From the NCBI GenBank assembly GCA_023422005.1, contig JAEZSC010000186.1, positions 62,001 to 126,000 of the forward strand: DNA of 64,000 nucleotides. The letters are read 5' to 3'. A program made the translations under genes and the position numbers. The stretch's first letter is position 1, and every line of letters starts with the position of its first letter. The notes under the pieces are model-generated. The model searched no databases and had not been told where the DNA came from. It saw only the letters and a program-made list of their open reading frames with translations. This DNA comes from Bacillota bacterium (GTDB taxonomy: Bacteria > Bacillota > Clostridia > Christensenellales > UMGS416). Shown here piece after piece: positions 8,060 through 16,299 of the stretch.

Positions 8060-9688
8060 ATGAAACGCAAAAAGATCATTACATGGATCGTCGTGGGCGT
8101 GCTGGCGCTGGGCGTGGCCGGCGCTGGCGTGGCCTACAGCCAAGGCTTGTTTGGCAGCAGCGAGGCCAGCGCCGCAACCACCTATTCCGTGGTTCGGCTG
8201 ACCACCGGCAACCTGGAGAAATCCGTGACCGGCACAGGCGCGCTGACCTCCGGCGGTACCGTCAACGAGACCGCGCCGCTGGATGTGACGCTGGACAAGG
8301 TTTCCGTGGCCGTGGGCCAGAGCGTGAAGGCCGGCGACACGCTGGCCACCGTGGACGCCGACAGCGTGACCACGCTGATCTCCACGCTGCAGACGCAGAT
8401 TGACGGCATCGACACCCAGTTGGCCCAGATGACGGCGTCGCAGGCCAGCGTTTCCACGCTGACGGCGTCGGTGGGCGGCCGCGTGAAGGCCGTATACGCC
8501 GCCGTGGGCGATTCCGTGGACGCCGTGGTGGCCAAGAACGGCGGCGTGCTGCTGCTGTCCACCGACGGCAAGATGAAGCTGGACTTCGCGATCTCCGACG
8601 CAAGCCTCGTGGCCATCGGCGACAGCGTGAAGGTCAAGATCGGCTCCAAGAAGTATACCGGCCTCGTGGAGACGCTGGATGCCGCCGCCAAGACCTGCAC
8701 CGTGACGCTGAGCGACAACGGCCCGGCGCTGGATGCCGAGGCCATTGCCTATACCGGCGACGGCGACGAGCTGGGCGCGGGCAAACTGGCCATCAACCGG
8801 CCCTATCTGGTGACGGCCAGCGGCGGTTCGGTCAGCAAGGTGTATGTGGACGAGGGCGACAAGGTGAGCCAGCGTACCAAGCTGTTTTACATCGTGGGTG
8901 TGCCGCTGGGCAGCAGCTATGACGACCTGTTGGCCACCCGCGCCGACACGTTGGATGCGCTCAACACAGCCAAGGCGCTGCTGGAAAGCGGCAAGATTAC
9001 CGCCACACAGGATGGCGTCGTGAGCGCCGTAAACGTTGCCAACGGCCAGGCTGTGAAGGCTGGCGATCCTCTGGCGGCGCTGATGACCGGCGGCGCGGCC
9101 AAACTGGTCGTAACCGTGGACGAGTTGGACATCAACTCCGTGTCCGTGGGCCAGAGCGCCAAGGTGGCCGTGGACGCTTTCACCGGCGAGGCGTTCACCG
9201 GCACTGTGGAAAGCATCTCCGACATCGGCGCCACGACCAGCGGCGTCACGACCTATAAGGTCACCATTCGGATGGACGCCAGTGACAAGCTGAAGATCGG
9301 CATGAACGCCACGGCCACCATCGTCATCGAGAAGCACGAGGGCGCGCTGCTGCTGCCCATGACGGCGCTCAACACATCCCGCGGCGCCAGCTACGTGTGG
9401 CTGTACACCGGCACGCTGCCCACCGACACCAGCCAGGACCCCGGCGTGCGTACCGAAGTAAAGACCGGCATGTCCAACGCCAACTACGTGGAGATCACCG
9501 AGGGTTTGACCGCCGATGACCAGGTCGTCGTGGTGCGCACCCGGTCCGCTAACTCCACGACCAACGCCCGCCGGGGCAACATGGAGTTCCCGGGTATGGG
9601 CGGCGGATTCACCGGCGGTATGGGTGACGGCGGCCAGATGCCTCCGGGCGGCATGGGCGGCGGCGGGTTCGGCGGCGGCCGCAACTAA
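8060..9688 (+). CDS. MacA/YknX-like efflux adaptor (HlyD family)
   Basis: This 542-residue membrane-fusion-type adaptor has one N-terminal transmembrane helix (about 8-26). Two biotinyl/lipoyl-like half motifs follow (VSVAVGQSVKAGDTLATV near 80-95, and a second around 255-330). Beta-barrel segments come next (SVGQSAKVAVDAF, LKIGMNATATIVIE). The last 30 residues are Gly/Met-rich. In Firmicutes such adaptors pair with a MacB-type ATPase and permease (YknXYZ-like) to export peptides or toxic compounds. An AGGAGG ribosome binding site is nine bases upstream of the ATG. The ATPase and permease genes follow immediately. No unusual feature except the Gly-rich tail, which is long for the family. Confidence 0.88.
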   Translation: MKRKKIITWIVVGVLALGVAGAGVAYSQGLFGSSEASAATTYSVVRLTTGNLEKSVTGTGALTSGGTVNETAPLDVTLDKVSVAVGQSVKAGDTLATVDADSVTTLISTLQTQIDGIDTQLAQMTASQASVSTLTASVGGRVKAVYAAVGDSVDAVVAKNGGVLLLSTDGKMKLDFAISDASLVAIGDSVKVKIGSKKYTGLVETLDAAAKTCTVTLSDNGPALDAEAIAYTGDGDELGAGKLAINRPYLVTASGGSVSKVYVDEGDKVSQRTKLFYIVGVPLGSSYDDLLATRADTLDALNTAKALLESGKITATQDGVVSAVNVANGQAVKAGDPLAALMTGGAAKLVVTVDELDINSVSVGQSAKVAVDAFTGEAFTGTVESISDIGATTSGVTTYKVTIRMDASDKLKIGMNATATIVIEKHEGALLLPMTALNTSRGASYVWLYTGTLPTDTSQDPGVRTEVKTGMSNANYVEITEGLTADDQVVVVRTRSANSTTNARRGNMEFPGMGGGFTGGMGDGGQMPPGGMGGGGFGGGRN

Positions 9689-9701
9689 GAAGGGGATAGC
9701 T

Positions 9702-10376
9702 ATGATCATCATGAACGACGTCATCAAACGCTATAAGATGGGCAACGAGGTCGTCTCCGCTTTGGACGGTGTGAGCCTGCGGGTGGACGCCGGCGAGTTT
9801 GTGGCCATCATCGGCCCCAGCGGCAGCGGCAAATCCACGCTGATGAACATCATCGGCTGCCTGGATGTGGCCGACGCCGGTGAATACGAGCTGGACGGCA
9901 AGCCCATCGGCCGCTACAACGAGCGGGCGCTGGCCCGCGTGCGCAGCGAGAAGATCGGCTTCGTGTTCCAGGGCTTCAACCTGCTGCCCAAGCTGAACGC
10001 GCTGGAGAACGTGGAGCTGCCGCTGGTGTACCAGAATGTGGCCCACGCCGAGCGCCGACGCCGGGCGCTGCAGGCGCTGGAGCAGGTGGGCCTGCAGGAC
10101 CGGCTGCGCCACCGCCCCAGCGAACTTTCCGGCGGCCAGCAGCAGCGCGTGGCCGTGGCCCGGGCGCTGTGCGGCAGCCCTTCGCTGATCCTGGCCGACG
10201 AGCCCACCGGCAATCTGGATTCCCGCACCGGCCGTGAGATCATCGAGCTCTTCTGCAAGCTCAACCAGCAGGGCAACACGATACTGCTGATCACCCACGA
10301 CAGCAACGTGGCCTCCCAGGCCGCCCGGCAGATTCGCATAGAGGATGGCCGCATCATAGGAGGGATGACCGCATGA
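9702..10376 (+). CDS. ABC transporter ATPase, MacB/LolD/YknY type
   Basis: This 224-residue ABC ATPase has Walker A GPSGSGKST (38-46), a Q-loop in VFQGFNLLPKL, the signature LSGGQQQR, Walker B LILADEPTGNLD and the switch His in LLITHD. The NLLP Q-loop and EPTGNLDS string are typical of the MacB/LolD class that drives mechanotransmission rather than transport through the membrane. The start at 9702 fits the AGGGGA ribosome binding site; the longer frame opening at 9516 lies inside the adaptor gene. Its stop overlaps the permease start as ATGA, so the two are coupled. Confidence 0.93.
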   Translation: MIIMNDVIKRYKMGNEVVSALDGVSLRVDAGEFVAIIGPSGSGKSTLMNIIGCLDVADAGEYELDGKPIGRYNERALARVRSEKIGFVFQGFNLLPKLNALENVELPLVYQNVAHAERRRRALQALEQVGLQDRLRHRPSELSGGQQQRVAVARALCGSPSLILADEPTGNLDSRTGREIIELFCKLNQQGNTILLITHDSNVASQAARQIRIEDGRIIGGMTA

Positions 10377-11578
10377 TTCTGCAATCCATTCGCATGGCCT
10401 TCAAGGCCATCGCCGGAAACAAGATGCGCTCCTTCCTGACGGTGCTGGGCGTGGTCATCGGCGTCATCGCCGTGGTTGTGCTGATTGCCATCGCCCAGGG
10501 CACCACGTCCAGCGTCACCAGTTCCATCGAATCGCTGGGGACCAACCTGCTGACCGTGAACATCCGCGTGTTCCGCAGTTCCAACGCCACGGTGACGATG
10601 CCCGACCTGCAGAAGCTGGCGGAGGACCCGACCATCGGCGGCATCGCGCCGGTGATCTCCCAGTCGGCCAGCGCCAAGGCCGGCACTGTGACCTATGACG
10701 AGGCCACCGTGGAGGGCACCGTGCCCGGTTATGACACGATACGCAACCTGCCGGTGGACAACGGCCGTTTTCTGACCCAGCCGGACCTGAACAACCGCAG
10801 CTTTGTGGCCGTGGTGGGCGTGGACGTGGCCGATGAGCTCTACGGCACCCGCAACGTGCTGGGAGAAACCTTCAACATGCAGGGCTATGAGTTTACGATC
10901 GTCGGCGTGCTGCAGGAGAAGGGCACCACATCCAGCGGCTCCAGCGACAGCCGCATCATCATCCCCTTCACGCTGGCCGAGCGCATCCTGTTCTCCCCGG
11001 GCATCCGCACGTTCTACGCTTCGGCGGCCTCCAGTGCCCAGGTGGACGCCGCCCAGGCCGTGCTGGAGGACTATCTGAACGGCATCTTCCCGACGACGGT
11101 CACCGTGGGCACCTCCGGCGTCACCAACAGCTCTTACTCCGTCTACAATCAGAGCGAGGCCCTGAGCACCATCAGCGACACGACGCAGACGCTCACGCTG
11201 ATGTTGGGCGGCATCGCGGGTATTTCCTTGCTGGTGGGCGGCATCGGCATCATGAACATCATGCTGGTGAGCGTGTCCGAGCGTACCCGGGAGATCGGCA
11301 TTCGCAAGGCCATCGGCGCCGCTCGCGGCAACATCCTGATGCAGTTCCTCATAGAGGCGCTGGTCGTGAGCGGGCTGGGTGGCCTGCTGGGCCTGCTGAT
11401 CGCCCTGGGGCTCATGGGCGTGCTGAGCCAGGCGCTGGGCATGACGCTGGCCATGGGCTCGGGGGTGGCCGAGCTGGCCATTGGGTTCTCGCTGCTCATC
11501 GGCGTGGTGTTCGGCATGTACCCGGCCAACAAGGCCTCCAAGCTGAGGCCGATCGATGCATTGAGATACGATGGATGA
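10373..11578 (+). CDS. ABC transporter permease, MacB/FtsX type
   Basis: This permease of 401 residues has the four-helix MacB/FtsX layout. There is one N-terminal helix (about 17-41, LTVLGVVIGVIAVVVLIAI), a large extracytoplasmic MacB_PCD-like domain (about 45-265), and three C-terminal helices in the FtsX domain. The motif SVSERTREIGIRKAIGA lies between the second and third helices. The C-terminus ends KLRPIDALRYDG as usual for the family. It forms the exporter core with the preceding ATPase and adaptor. The next genes are a two-component pair, which may control or be controlled by export. Confidence 0.93.
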   Translation: MILQSIRMAFKAIAGNKMRSFLTVLGVVIGVIAVVVLIAIAQGTTSSVTSSIESLGTNLLTVNIRVFRSSNATVTMPDLQKLAEDPTIGGIAPVISQSASAKAGTVTYDEATVEGTVPGYDTIRNLPVDNGRFLTQPDLNNRSFVAVVGVDVADELYGTRNVLGETFNMQGYEFTIVGVLQEKGTTSSGSSDSRIIIPFTLAERILFSPGIRTFYASAASSAQVDAAQAVLEDYLNGIFPTTVTVGTSGVTNSSYSVYNQSEALSTISDTTQTLTLMLGGIAGISLLVGGIGIMNIMLVSVSERTREIGIRKAIGAARGNILMQFLIEALVVSGLGGLLGLLIALGLMGVLSQALGMTLAMGSGVAELAIGFSLLIGVVFGMYPANKASKLRPIDALRYDG

Positions 11579-11598
11579 TGGATAGGATAGACCGGCGC

Positions 11599-11628
11599 GG
11601 AGATGAGGGGTTCGGACCCCTCATCTCC
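11599..11628 (+). terminator. Perfect 12-bp hairpin after the exporter operon
   Basis: GGAGATGAGGGG (11599-11610) and CCCCTCATCTCC (11617-11628) pair perfectly around TTCGGA. No T-run follows, so this is terminator-like only; it may instead belong to the adjoining repeat at 11638. Confidence 0.4.
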
Positions 11629-11637
11629 ATGGCTGGG

Positions 11638-11699
11638 TTTCGCGCCAGCGGGCGCGACCAAAGGGCTTTCCGGTCGCCCTTTGAAAACCTTCGGCCCCA
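11638..11699 (-). repeat. Interspersed repeat family B, copy 1
   Basis: One of five copies in the window of an element of about 50-60 bases built on the core CCGAAGGTTTTCAAAGGGCG. It contains two overlapping dyads, AAAGGGC...GCCCTTT and GGGCG-CC...GG-CGCCC. Other copies: 15594-15645, 40868-40926, 49361-49421 and 55274-55324. All copies are intergenic. Confidence 0.65.
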
Positions 11700-11757
11700 T
11701 CATGTAAATGGCGCGGCATCCATGCAATGTGCATCGCTAAATTGCTGAGCCTTGCGG

Positions 11758-11763
11758 TATAAT
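11758..11763 (+). promoter_or_regulatory. -10 box upstream of the two-component operon
   Basis: A consensus TATAAT lies 24 bases before the response regulator ATG. No good -35 box is found 16-18 bases upstream, which would fit an activator-dependent promoter. That reading is an inference. Confidence 0.45.
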
Positions 11764-11786
11764 GAATCTGTCATAGAGGTGAAACC

Positions 11787-12464
11787 ATGCACATCCTTGT
11801 GGCCGACGACGAGGCCCGCATCCGCGAAGCCATCCGCGAATACGCCGAGTTCGAGGGCTGGCAGGTGACCGAGGCCAGCGACGGCATGCAGGCCGTGGAG
11901 CTGGCCCGCCAGCAGCGCTTCGACGTGGCGGTGCTGGACATCATGATGCCCCGGCTGGACGGCTTTTCCGCGTGCAAGGAAATCCGAAAGAAGAGCGATA
12001 TGCCGGTGCTGATGCTCTCCGCCCGCGGCGAGGAATACGACAAGCTCTTCGGCTTCGAGCTGGGGATCGACGATTACGTCGTAAAGCCCTTCAGCGGCAA
12101 GGAGCTCATGGCGCGCCTGCGGGCCATCGTGGCCCGCAGCCAAGCCAGAGAGGCCCAGAGCGAGACCCGGTTGGAAACACTGCGCTTTGAGGGGCTGGAG
12201 GTGGACTTCCAGGGCCGCCGGGTGCTGGTGGACGGCCAGCCCGTGCCCATGACGCCCAAGGAATACGACCTGCTTTTCTTCCTGGTGCGCAACCGCAACA
12301 TCGCATTCTCGCGCGAGCAGCTCTTGAGCTCCGTGTGGGGCTATGAGTATTTCGGTGAAGACCGCACCGTGGACGCCCATATCAAGATGGTGCGGGCAAG
12401 CCTGGGGCCCTACCGCAAGTTCATCGTCACGCTGCGCGCCATGGGGTATAAATTTGAAGCTTAA
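11787..12464 (+). CDS. OmpR-family response regulator
   Basis: This 225-residue regulator has a receiver domain (1-115) with the acidic pocket ADDEA (6-10), phospho-acceptor Asp51 (VLDIMMPRLDG) and the conserved Lys in DYVVKPFSG. A winged-helix DNA-binding domain follows (about 130-225) with the OmpR hallmark DRTVDAHIKMVRASLG. It should be phosphorylated by the downstream histidine kinase, whose start overlaps it. Its position 200 bases after a MacAB-type exporter suggests, but does not prove, that it regulates that operon in response to an envelope or antimicrobial signal. Confidence 0.93.
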   Translation: MHILVADDEARIREAIREYAEFEGWQVTEASDGMQAVELARQQRFDVAVLDIMMPRLDGFSACKEIRKKSDMPVLMLSARGEEYDKLFGFELGIDDYVVKPFSGKELMARLRAIVARSQAREAQSETRLETLRFEGLEVDFQGRRVLVDGQPVPMTPKEYDLLFFLVRNRNIAFSREQLLSSVWGYEYFGEDRTVDAHIKMVRASLGPYRKFIVTLRAMGYKFEA

Positions 12465-13944
12465 ACCGGACGTCAAAAGCATAGGGTTCCGTGTGTGGAT
12501 CTATATGATGCTCTTTTCGCTGGCTGTTTTGGCCATGCTGTGGCTCATGCAGGTCGTCTTCATTAACGGGTTCTACCAGAGCATGAAGACCCAAGGCATC
12601 AAGACTGCCGCCGGCAAGATCGCCACGCTTTACACCCAGGTGCAGGGGCAGGCGTTCGAAGTAGGGTTGGACGCCATCGCCAACCAACGGGATCTGTTCG
12701 TCATCATCATGGATCGCGAGGGCAGGTCTGTTCTGTATGCCAAGAACCCCGAGAACCGGGACTATCGAACGCCGCTGGAGAGGCTGGACCGGCCGCCGGG
12801 CTTGCCGGGGCCGCAGAACCTGCGCGGCAGCATCTTTGAGCAGTTTGCATCGGTGGTGCGCGCCGCGGGCAGTGCCGAGGTCACGCACAGCTTTGAGGAC
12901 CGCCGGGGCAGCGCCATGCTGCTGTACGGCAACCTGATTGCCGACAGCGCGGGCAACCAGGCGCTGCTGGTCATCAGCTCTCCGCTGCAGCCGCTGGACG
13001 ACACCGTGCGCATCCTGCGCGCGCAACTGGTCTATGTGACGCTGGCGGTGCTGGCACTGGCGCTGGTCGTGTCGGTGGTCATCGCTCTGCGGGTCAGCCG
13101 GCCGCTCACCCGCATCACCGGCAAGGCGGTGCTGCTGGCCCGCGGCCGCTATGACATGGCCTTTGACCGCGGCGGCTATACCGAGGTGGACCAGCTGGCC
13201 GACACGCTCAACTACGTTACGGCGGAGCTGGGCCAGGTGGAGAGTCTGCGCCGAGAGCTCATCGCTAATGTGAGCCACGACCTGCGCACGCCGCTCACGA
13301 TGATCAAGCTCTATGCCGAAATGATCCGCGACCTCAACGGCGACAATCGCACCAAGCGCGAGCAGAACGTGGCCGTCATCATAGAGGAGAGCGACCGGCT
13401 GACGGCGCTGGTGCAGAACCTGCTGGACCTTTCCCGCCTGCAAAGCGGAGCCCTGCCCTTCCACGCGGAGGCTTTCGACTTGGTTGAGCTCGTGGAGAGC
13501 ATCCTGACCCGCTATGACGCGCTGGTACAGCAGCAGGGTTATCGCTTCCTCTTCGAGCACCCGGACCAGCTGTGGGTGCGCGCCGACCGGGCCCGCATCG
13601 AGCAGGTGCTTTATAACCTGATCAACAACGCCGTGAACCACGCCGGTGCGGACAAGCAGGTTGCGCTCAAGGCCGCGGGATACCGCGACAGCGTGCTGCT
13701 CAGCGTGACCGACAACGGCGAGGGCATCGCTCAGGAGGATCTGGAGCGCATCTGGGACCGCTACTACAAGGTGGACAGGGAACACCGCCGCGATGTGGCC
13801 GGCACCGGCCTGGGGCTGTCCATCGTGAAATCCATACTGGACCAGCACCACGCCAAATATGGCGTGCGCAGCCAAAAGGGCGCGGGGGCCACGTTCTGGT
13901 TCGAGCTGCAGCGGGATGCAAGCGACGACATAGGGCAGGATTGA
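12454..13944 (+). CDS. Sensor histidine kinase
   Basis: This membrane-bound histidine kinase is about 496 residues if started at the TTG at 12454, which overlaps the response regulator stop by 11 bases. That start gives a sensible N-terminus (KLKPDVKSIGFRVW) and sits behind a GGGG stretch. The open frame back to 12343 lies wholly within the regulator. Order: TM1 (about 13-36), an extracytoplasmic sensor, TM2 (about 186-208), a HAMP linker, HisKA with the H-box VSHDLRTPL and His275, then HATPase with N-box NLINNAVNHAG, G1 DNGEGI and G2 GTGLGLSI. The ligand is unknown. It is co-transcribed with its regulator. Confidence 0.9.
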   Translation: MKLKPDVKSIGFRVWIYMMLFSLAVLAMLWLMQVVFINGFYQSMKTQGIKTAAGKIATLYTQVQGQAFEVGLDAIANQRDLFVIIMDREGRSVLYAKNPENRDYRTPLERLDRPPGLPGPQNLRGSIFEQFASVVRAAGSAEVTHSFEDRRGSAMLLYGNLIADSAGNQALLVISSPLQPLDDTVRILRAQLVYVTLAVLALALVVSVVIALRVSRPLTRITGKAVLLARGRYDMAFDRGGYTEVDQLADTLNYVTAELGQVESLRRELIANVSHDLRTPLTMIKLYAEMIRDLNGDNRTKREQNVAVIIEESDRLTALVQNLLDLSRLQSGALPFHAEAFDLVELVESILTRYDALVQQQGYRFLFEHPDQLWVRADRARIEQVLYNLINNAVNHAGADKQVALKAAGYRDSVLLSVTDNGEGIAQEDLERIWDRYYKVDREHRRDVAGTGLGLSIVKSILDQHHAKYGVRSQKGAGATFWFELQRDASDDIGQD

Positions 13945-13965
13945 TTATTAAATGGGAGGCTGCTC

Positions 13966-14742
13966 ATGAATTATGGGATCACGGGCAAGAACGCACTGAT
14001 CAACGGCGGGTCTTCGGGCATCGGCCTGGGCATCGCCAGGGCATTGGCGGCGGAGGGTGTGCATGTGGCGCTGTGCGCCCGTGACGAAGGCAAGCTGCGA
14101 CAGGCGGCCGGCGGCATCGCCGCGGAATTCGGCGTGCGCGCCGTGCCCATCGCCGCCGACGTATCCGCGCCTGAAGCGGCGGAGGATGCCGTGGCGCGGG
14201 CGGTGGCGGACTTGGGGGGGCTGGATATCCTCGTGAACAACTCCGGCGGCCCTGCCGCCGGCGTCTTCGAGGAGCTCTCCGACCAGCAATGGGAGGAAGC
14301 CGCCCAACTGTTGCTGATGAGTGCGGTGCGCTTCTCCCGGGCGGCGCTGCCACACATGAAGGCCCAGGGGTGGGGGCGCATCCTCAACCTGTGCTCCACA
14401 TCGGTGCGGGAGCCCATCGCCGGGCTCATGCTGTCCAACGCGCTGCGCGCGGCGGTCATCGGCCTTTCCAAGACGCTGTCGCAGGAGGCCGGCCCCTACG
14501 GGGTCACCGTGAACAGCATCCTGCCCGGCCGCATACACACCGGCAGGCTGGAGGCGCTGGCCGACCGCCAGGGCCGCCCCCGGGATCAGGTGTTTGCCGA
14601 CTGGATCGCGGAGATCCCCTTGCGACGCCTGGGCAAGCCTGCGGATGTAGGCGCGCTTGCGGCCTTCCTGGCTTCGGAGCCGGCGGGGTATCTGACCGGG
14701 TTATCCATCCCTGTCGATGGTGGCATGCTAAAGTCTGTATAA
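13966..14742 (+). CDS. SDR-family protein lacking the catalytic Tyr-Lys pair
   Basis: This Rossmann-fold protein of 258 residues is of the short-chain dehydrogenase/reductase family. The nucleotide motif GGSSGIG (14-20), the NNSGG strand and the C-terminal LTGLSIPVDGG are typical of FabG-like members. The usual YxxxK is absent. Where it should be, the sequence reads LMLSNALRAAVIGLSK after CSTSVREP, so Tyr is replaced by Ser or Leu and Lys by Arg. I recall a FabG-like SDR subgroup with this LSNAxRA string, so it is probably a stable subfamily with altered or no redox activity. A GGGAGG site precedes the ATG. It sits just after the kinase gene. Confidence 0.85.
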   Translation: MNYGITGKNALINGGSSGIGLGIARALAAEGVHVALCARDEGKLRQAAGGIAAEFGVRAVPIAADVSAPEAAEDAVARAVADLGGLDILVNNSGGPAAGVFEELSDQQWEEAAQLLLMSAVRFSRAALPHMKAQGWGRILNLCSTSVREPIAGLMLSNALRAAVIGLSKTLSQEAGPYGVTVNSILPGRIHTGRLEALADRQGRPRDQVFADWIAEIPLRRLGKPADVGALAAFLASEPAGYLTGLSIPVDGGMLKSV

Positions 14743-14814
14743 CCGTGCGGATATCGCAGAAAGAGGTGCCGCGGCATAGGATGTAGGGAAAATACTCGCA
14801 AAGGAGTGATCCCT

Positions 14815-15153
14815 ATGCCTCCTACCGCGTTTTTTGGCGTCGTCAACTACACCATCGTAGCCGGCGACACGCTTTATAGCATTGCCCGGCGCTACAACAC
14901 GACCGTCCGCCTCATCATGCTTTTCAACCCCGGCGTGGACCCCAACTCCCTGCGCGTGGGGCAGATGATTTTGATCCCGCTTTCACCGCCGGAATCCATG
15001 ATCTACACCGTGCGCGCCGGCGACACGCTCTATTCCATCGCCCGCCGCCATGGCACCACGGCGGAATTGCTGGCCCGGTTCAACTATATCGGGCCGCCCT
15101 ACACGATTTATCCGGGGTGGCAGCTCGTCGTTCCCGCTTCGCTCAGAGGCTAA
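14815..15153 (+). CDS. Double LysM-domain protein
   Basis: This 112-residue protein consists almost only of two LysM domains: NYTIVAGDTLYSIARRYNTT (about 10-29 onward) and IYTVRAGDTLYSIARRHGTT (about 65-84 onward), each ending in a QLVVP/QMILIP strand. LysM domains bind N-acetylglucosamine polymers such as peptidoglycan. There is no signal peptide. Similar signal-less two-LysM proteins in clostridia are associated with spore coats or with the inner wall side after lysis, so placement is uncertain. The ATG at 14815 has AAGGAG eight bases upstream; a GTG at 14806 abuts the site and is unlikely. A terminator lies at 15230. Confidence 0.85.
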   Translation: MPPTAFFGVVNYTIVAGDTLYSIARRYNTTVRLIMLFNPGVDPNSLRVGQMILIPLSPPESMIYTVRAGDTLYSIARRHGTTAELLARFNYIGPPYTIYPGWQLVVPASLRG

Positions 15154-15170
15154 AGCCTCTTTCGCTGCGC

Positions 15171-15202
15171 TTTCGCCTTCGGCGCTGTTGCGCCTTGGCG
15201 AT
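15171..15202 (+). repeat. Interspersed repeat family D, copy 1
   Basis: A short element bounded by TTCGCCTTCGGCG and CGCCTTGGCGATT with a GTTG loop. Similar copies are at 39829-39861 and 57957-57989. Its ends match those of family C (19866 and 23692), so D looks like C without its central 57-base core. Confidence 0.5.
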
Positions 15203-15229
15203 TCAGAAGACTTGCATGTTGTCTGGTTT

Positions 15230-15266
15230 CCCGCCTGTCGATAACCGTCGGCAGGCGGGCTTTTTG
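15230..15266 (+). terminator. Rho-independent terminator after the LysM gene
   Basis: CCCGCCTG (15230-15237) pairs with CAGGCGGG (15252-15259), followed by CTTTTTG. Confidence 0.75.
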
Positions 15267-15393
15267 CTGTTTTGGCCCATTCTCCGGGAAAGGAAAACGG
15301 GGACCGCTGAGGCGGGGATTTAGTGTGCGGTTCTGTCTGGTTGCTCGTTACCTTGGCCGGTTAAACCGGCCGGCAAAAGGTATGCGTCATTGC

Positions 15394-15485
15394 AAGCCCT
15401 CTCTCCCAACCTCTCCCCCAGAGGGGGAGAGGTAAAGTTACATAAAAGTCCCTCCCCCTCCGGGGGAGGGTGCGGGAGAGGGCTT
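15394..15485 (+). repeat. Interspersed repeat family A, full copy 1
   Basis: A 92-base element with 10-bp terminal inverted repeats (AAGCCCTCTC / GAGAGGGCTT) enclosing two hairpins, CCTCTCCCCC...GGGGGAGAGG and CCCTCCCCC...GGGGGAGGG. A second full copy is at 24166-24259. Partial copies are at 5105-5155, 17240-17278 and 55029-55071. Confidence 0.7.
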
Positions 15486-15593
15486 GAGAGGCGGAAAGGA
15501 TGAGTAAAGGTTCACCAAGGAGAATGGTGTTTTTGGCCTGTAAATGAAGAGGCTACTCCATAGGTCACATACTGGCATAAACTTTCAAAGATA

Positions 15594-15645
15594 GTGCCGA
15601 AGGTTTCCAAAGGGCGACCGGAGACCTTTGGTCGCGCCCGATGGC
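15594..15645 (+). repeat. Interspersed repeat family B, copy 2
   Basis: Same core as the copy at 11638, on the opposite strand. The neighbouring bases to 15831 (GC-rich short palindromes around 15650-15720, then AT-rich) hold no gene except the ribosome binding site for the J-domain protein. Confidence 0.6.
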
Positions 15646-15831
15646 ACTGCCCCGGCTTGCGGCAACGTCGGCTCTGCCGATGTGAGAGCAAGCCGATAGT
15701 TGCGCAAGGCGCAACGAAGGTCGCGAAATCCTTTTGCATATTTATTGTTGCTCCCTACAGATGGAGCGTGATAAGATTCGATAAACTATAGCGCAAATCC
15801 ATGTAGGCTAGGCATAGACGAGGGATTCACT

Positions 15832-16281
15832 TTGAACCAGAAGGAACAACTCAACGACATCAAGCGCAAACTCCGGGAGCTGAAAGCCCTGGAGATCAAG
15901 CTGCGGTTCGGCGGCAAAAGGCCGGAGGGCTCCGCGTTGGTTTGGGATGACTTTTTCGATCTGCGGGAAGCAGGCAAGGGCAAGGCAAAATACCCATTGG
16001 CGATGTTGGCGGCCATGGACCACGAGGCGTTTGGGAATGCCGTTGATCAATATTGGGCGTTTGTTTATAATCGGTATTATAAAGAGAATGGCATCCAGGA
16101 TGCCGAGGTGTTTGACGCGGCAGAGCTTGACAAGCTGGATCTGCCCTTTGACGCCGATGAGAGCGAGATCAAGAGGCGGTTTCGCCAACTGGCGAAGATC
16201 CATCATCCCGATGCCGGCGGAGATGCCGGGAAGTTCATTGAGTTGATGGAGTTGTATCGGAAACTGATCAACAAAGCATGA
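15832..16281 (+). CDS. J-domain-like protein
   Basis: This 149-residue protein starts at a TTG with GAGGG seven bases upstream. The N-terminal 95 residues are charged and helical (KRKLRELKALEIKLRFGGKR, WDDFFDLRE) and match no family I know. The C-terminal 50 residues form a J-domain: LDLPFDADESEIKRRFRQLA, the loop IHHPDAGG with the invariant HPD, then FIELMELYRKLI. The J-domain should stimulate the ATPase of an Hsp70 partner. No DnaK-type gene is nearby. Placement of the J-domain at the C-terminus without a Gly/Phe region or zinc finger marks it as a specialised type III co-chaperone. Confidence 0.75.
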   Translation: MNQKEQLNDIKRKLRELKALEIKLRFGGKRPEGSALVWDDFFDLREAGKGKAKYPLAMLAAMDHEAFGNAVDQYWAFVYNRYYKENGIQDAEVFDAAELDKLDLPFDADESEIKRRFRQLAKIHHPDAGGDAGKFIELMELYRKLINKA

Positions 16282-16299
16282 CGCTTAGGTTTTTATGGC

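Noticed and set aside
8051..9727. 558-residue minus-strand open frame opposite the MacA-like gene
   Set aside because: It is His/Gln/Ala-rich shadow translation of a GC-rich real gene; the plus strand has a ribosome binding site, signal helix and family motifs.
11599..11628. Calling the 12-bp hairpin a certain rho-independent terminator
   Set aside because: No T-run follows on either strand, so it is listed only at low confidence.
12427..13875. 482-residue minus-strand frame opposite the histidine kinase
   Set aside because: Antisense shadow; the kinase has all H, N and G boxes.
15170..15831. Possible tRNA or rRNA remnants in GC-rich palindromes
   Set aside because: No cloverleaf, TTCGA-type arm or CCA end could be built; the pieces recur as intergenic repeats.
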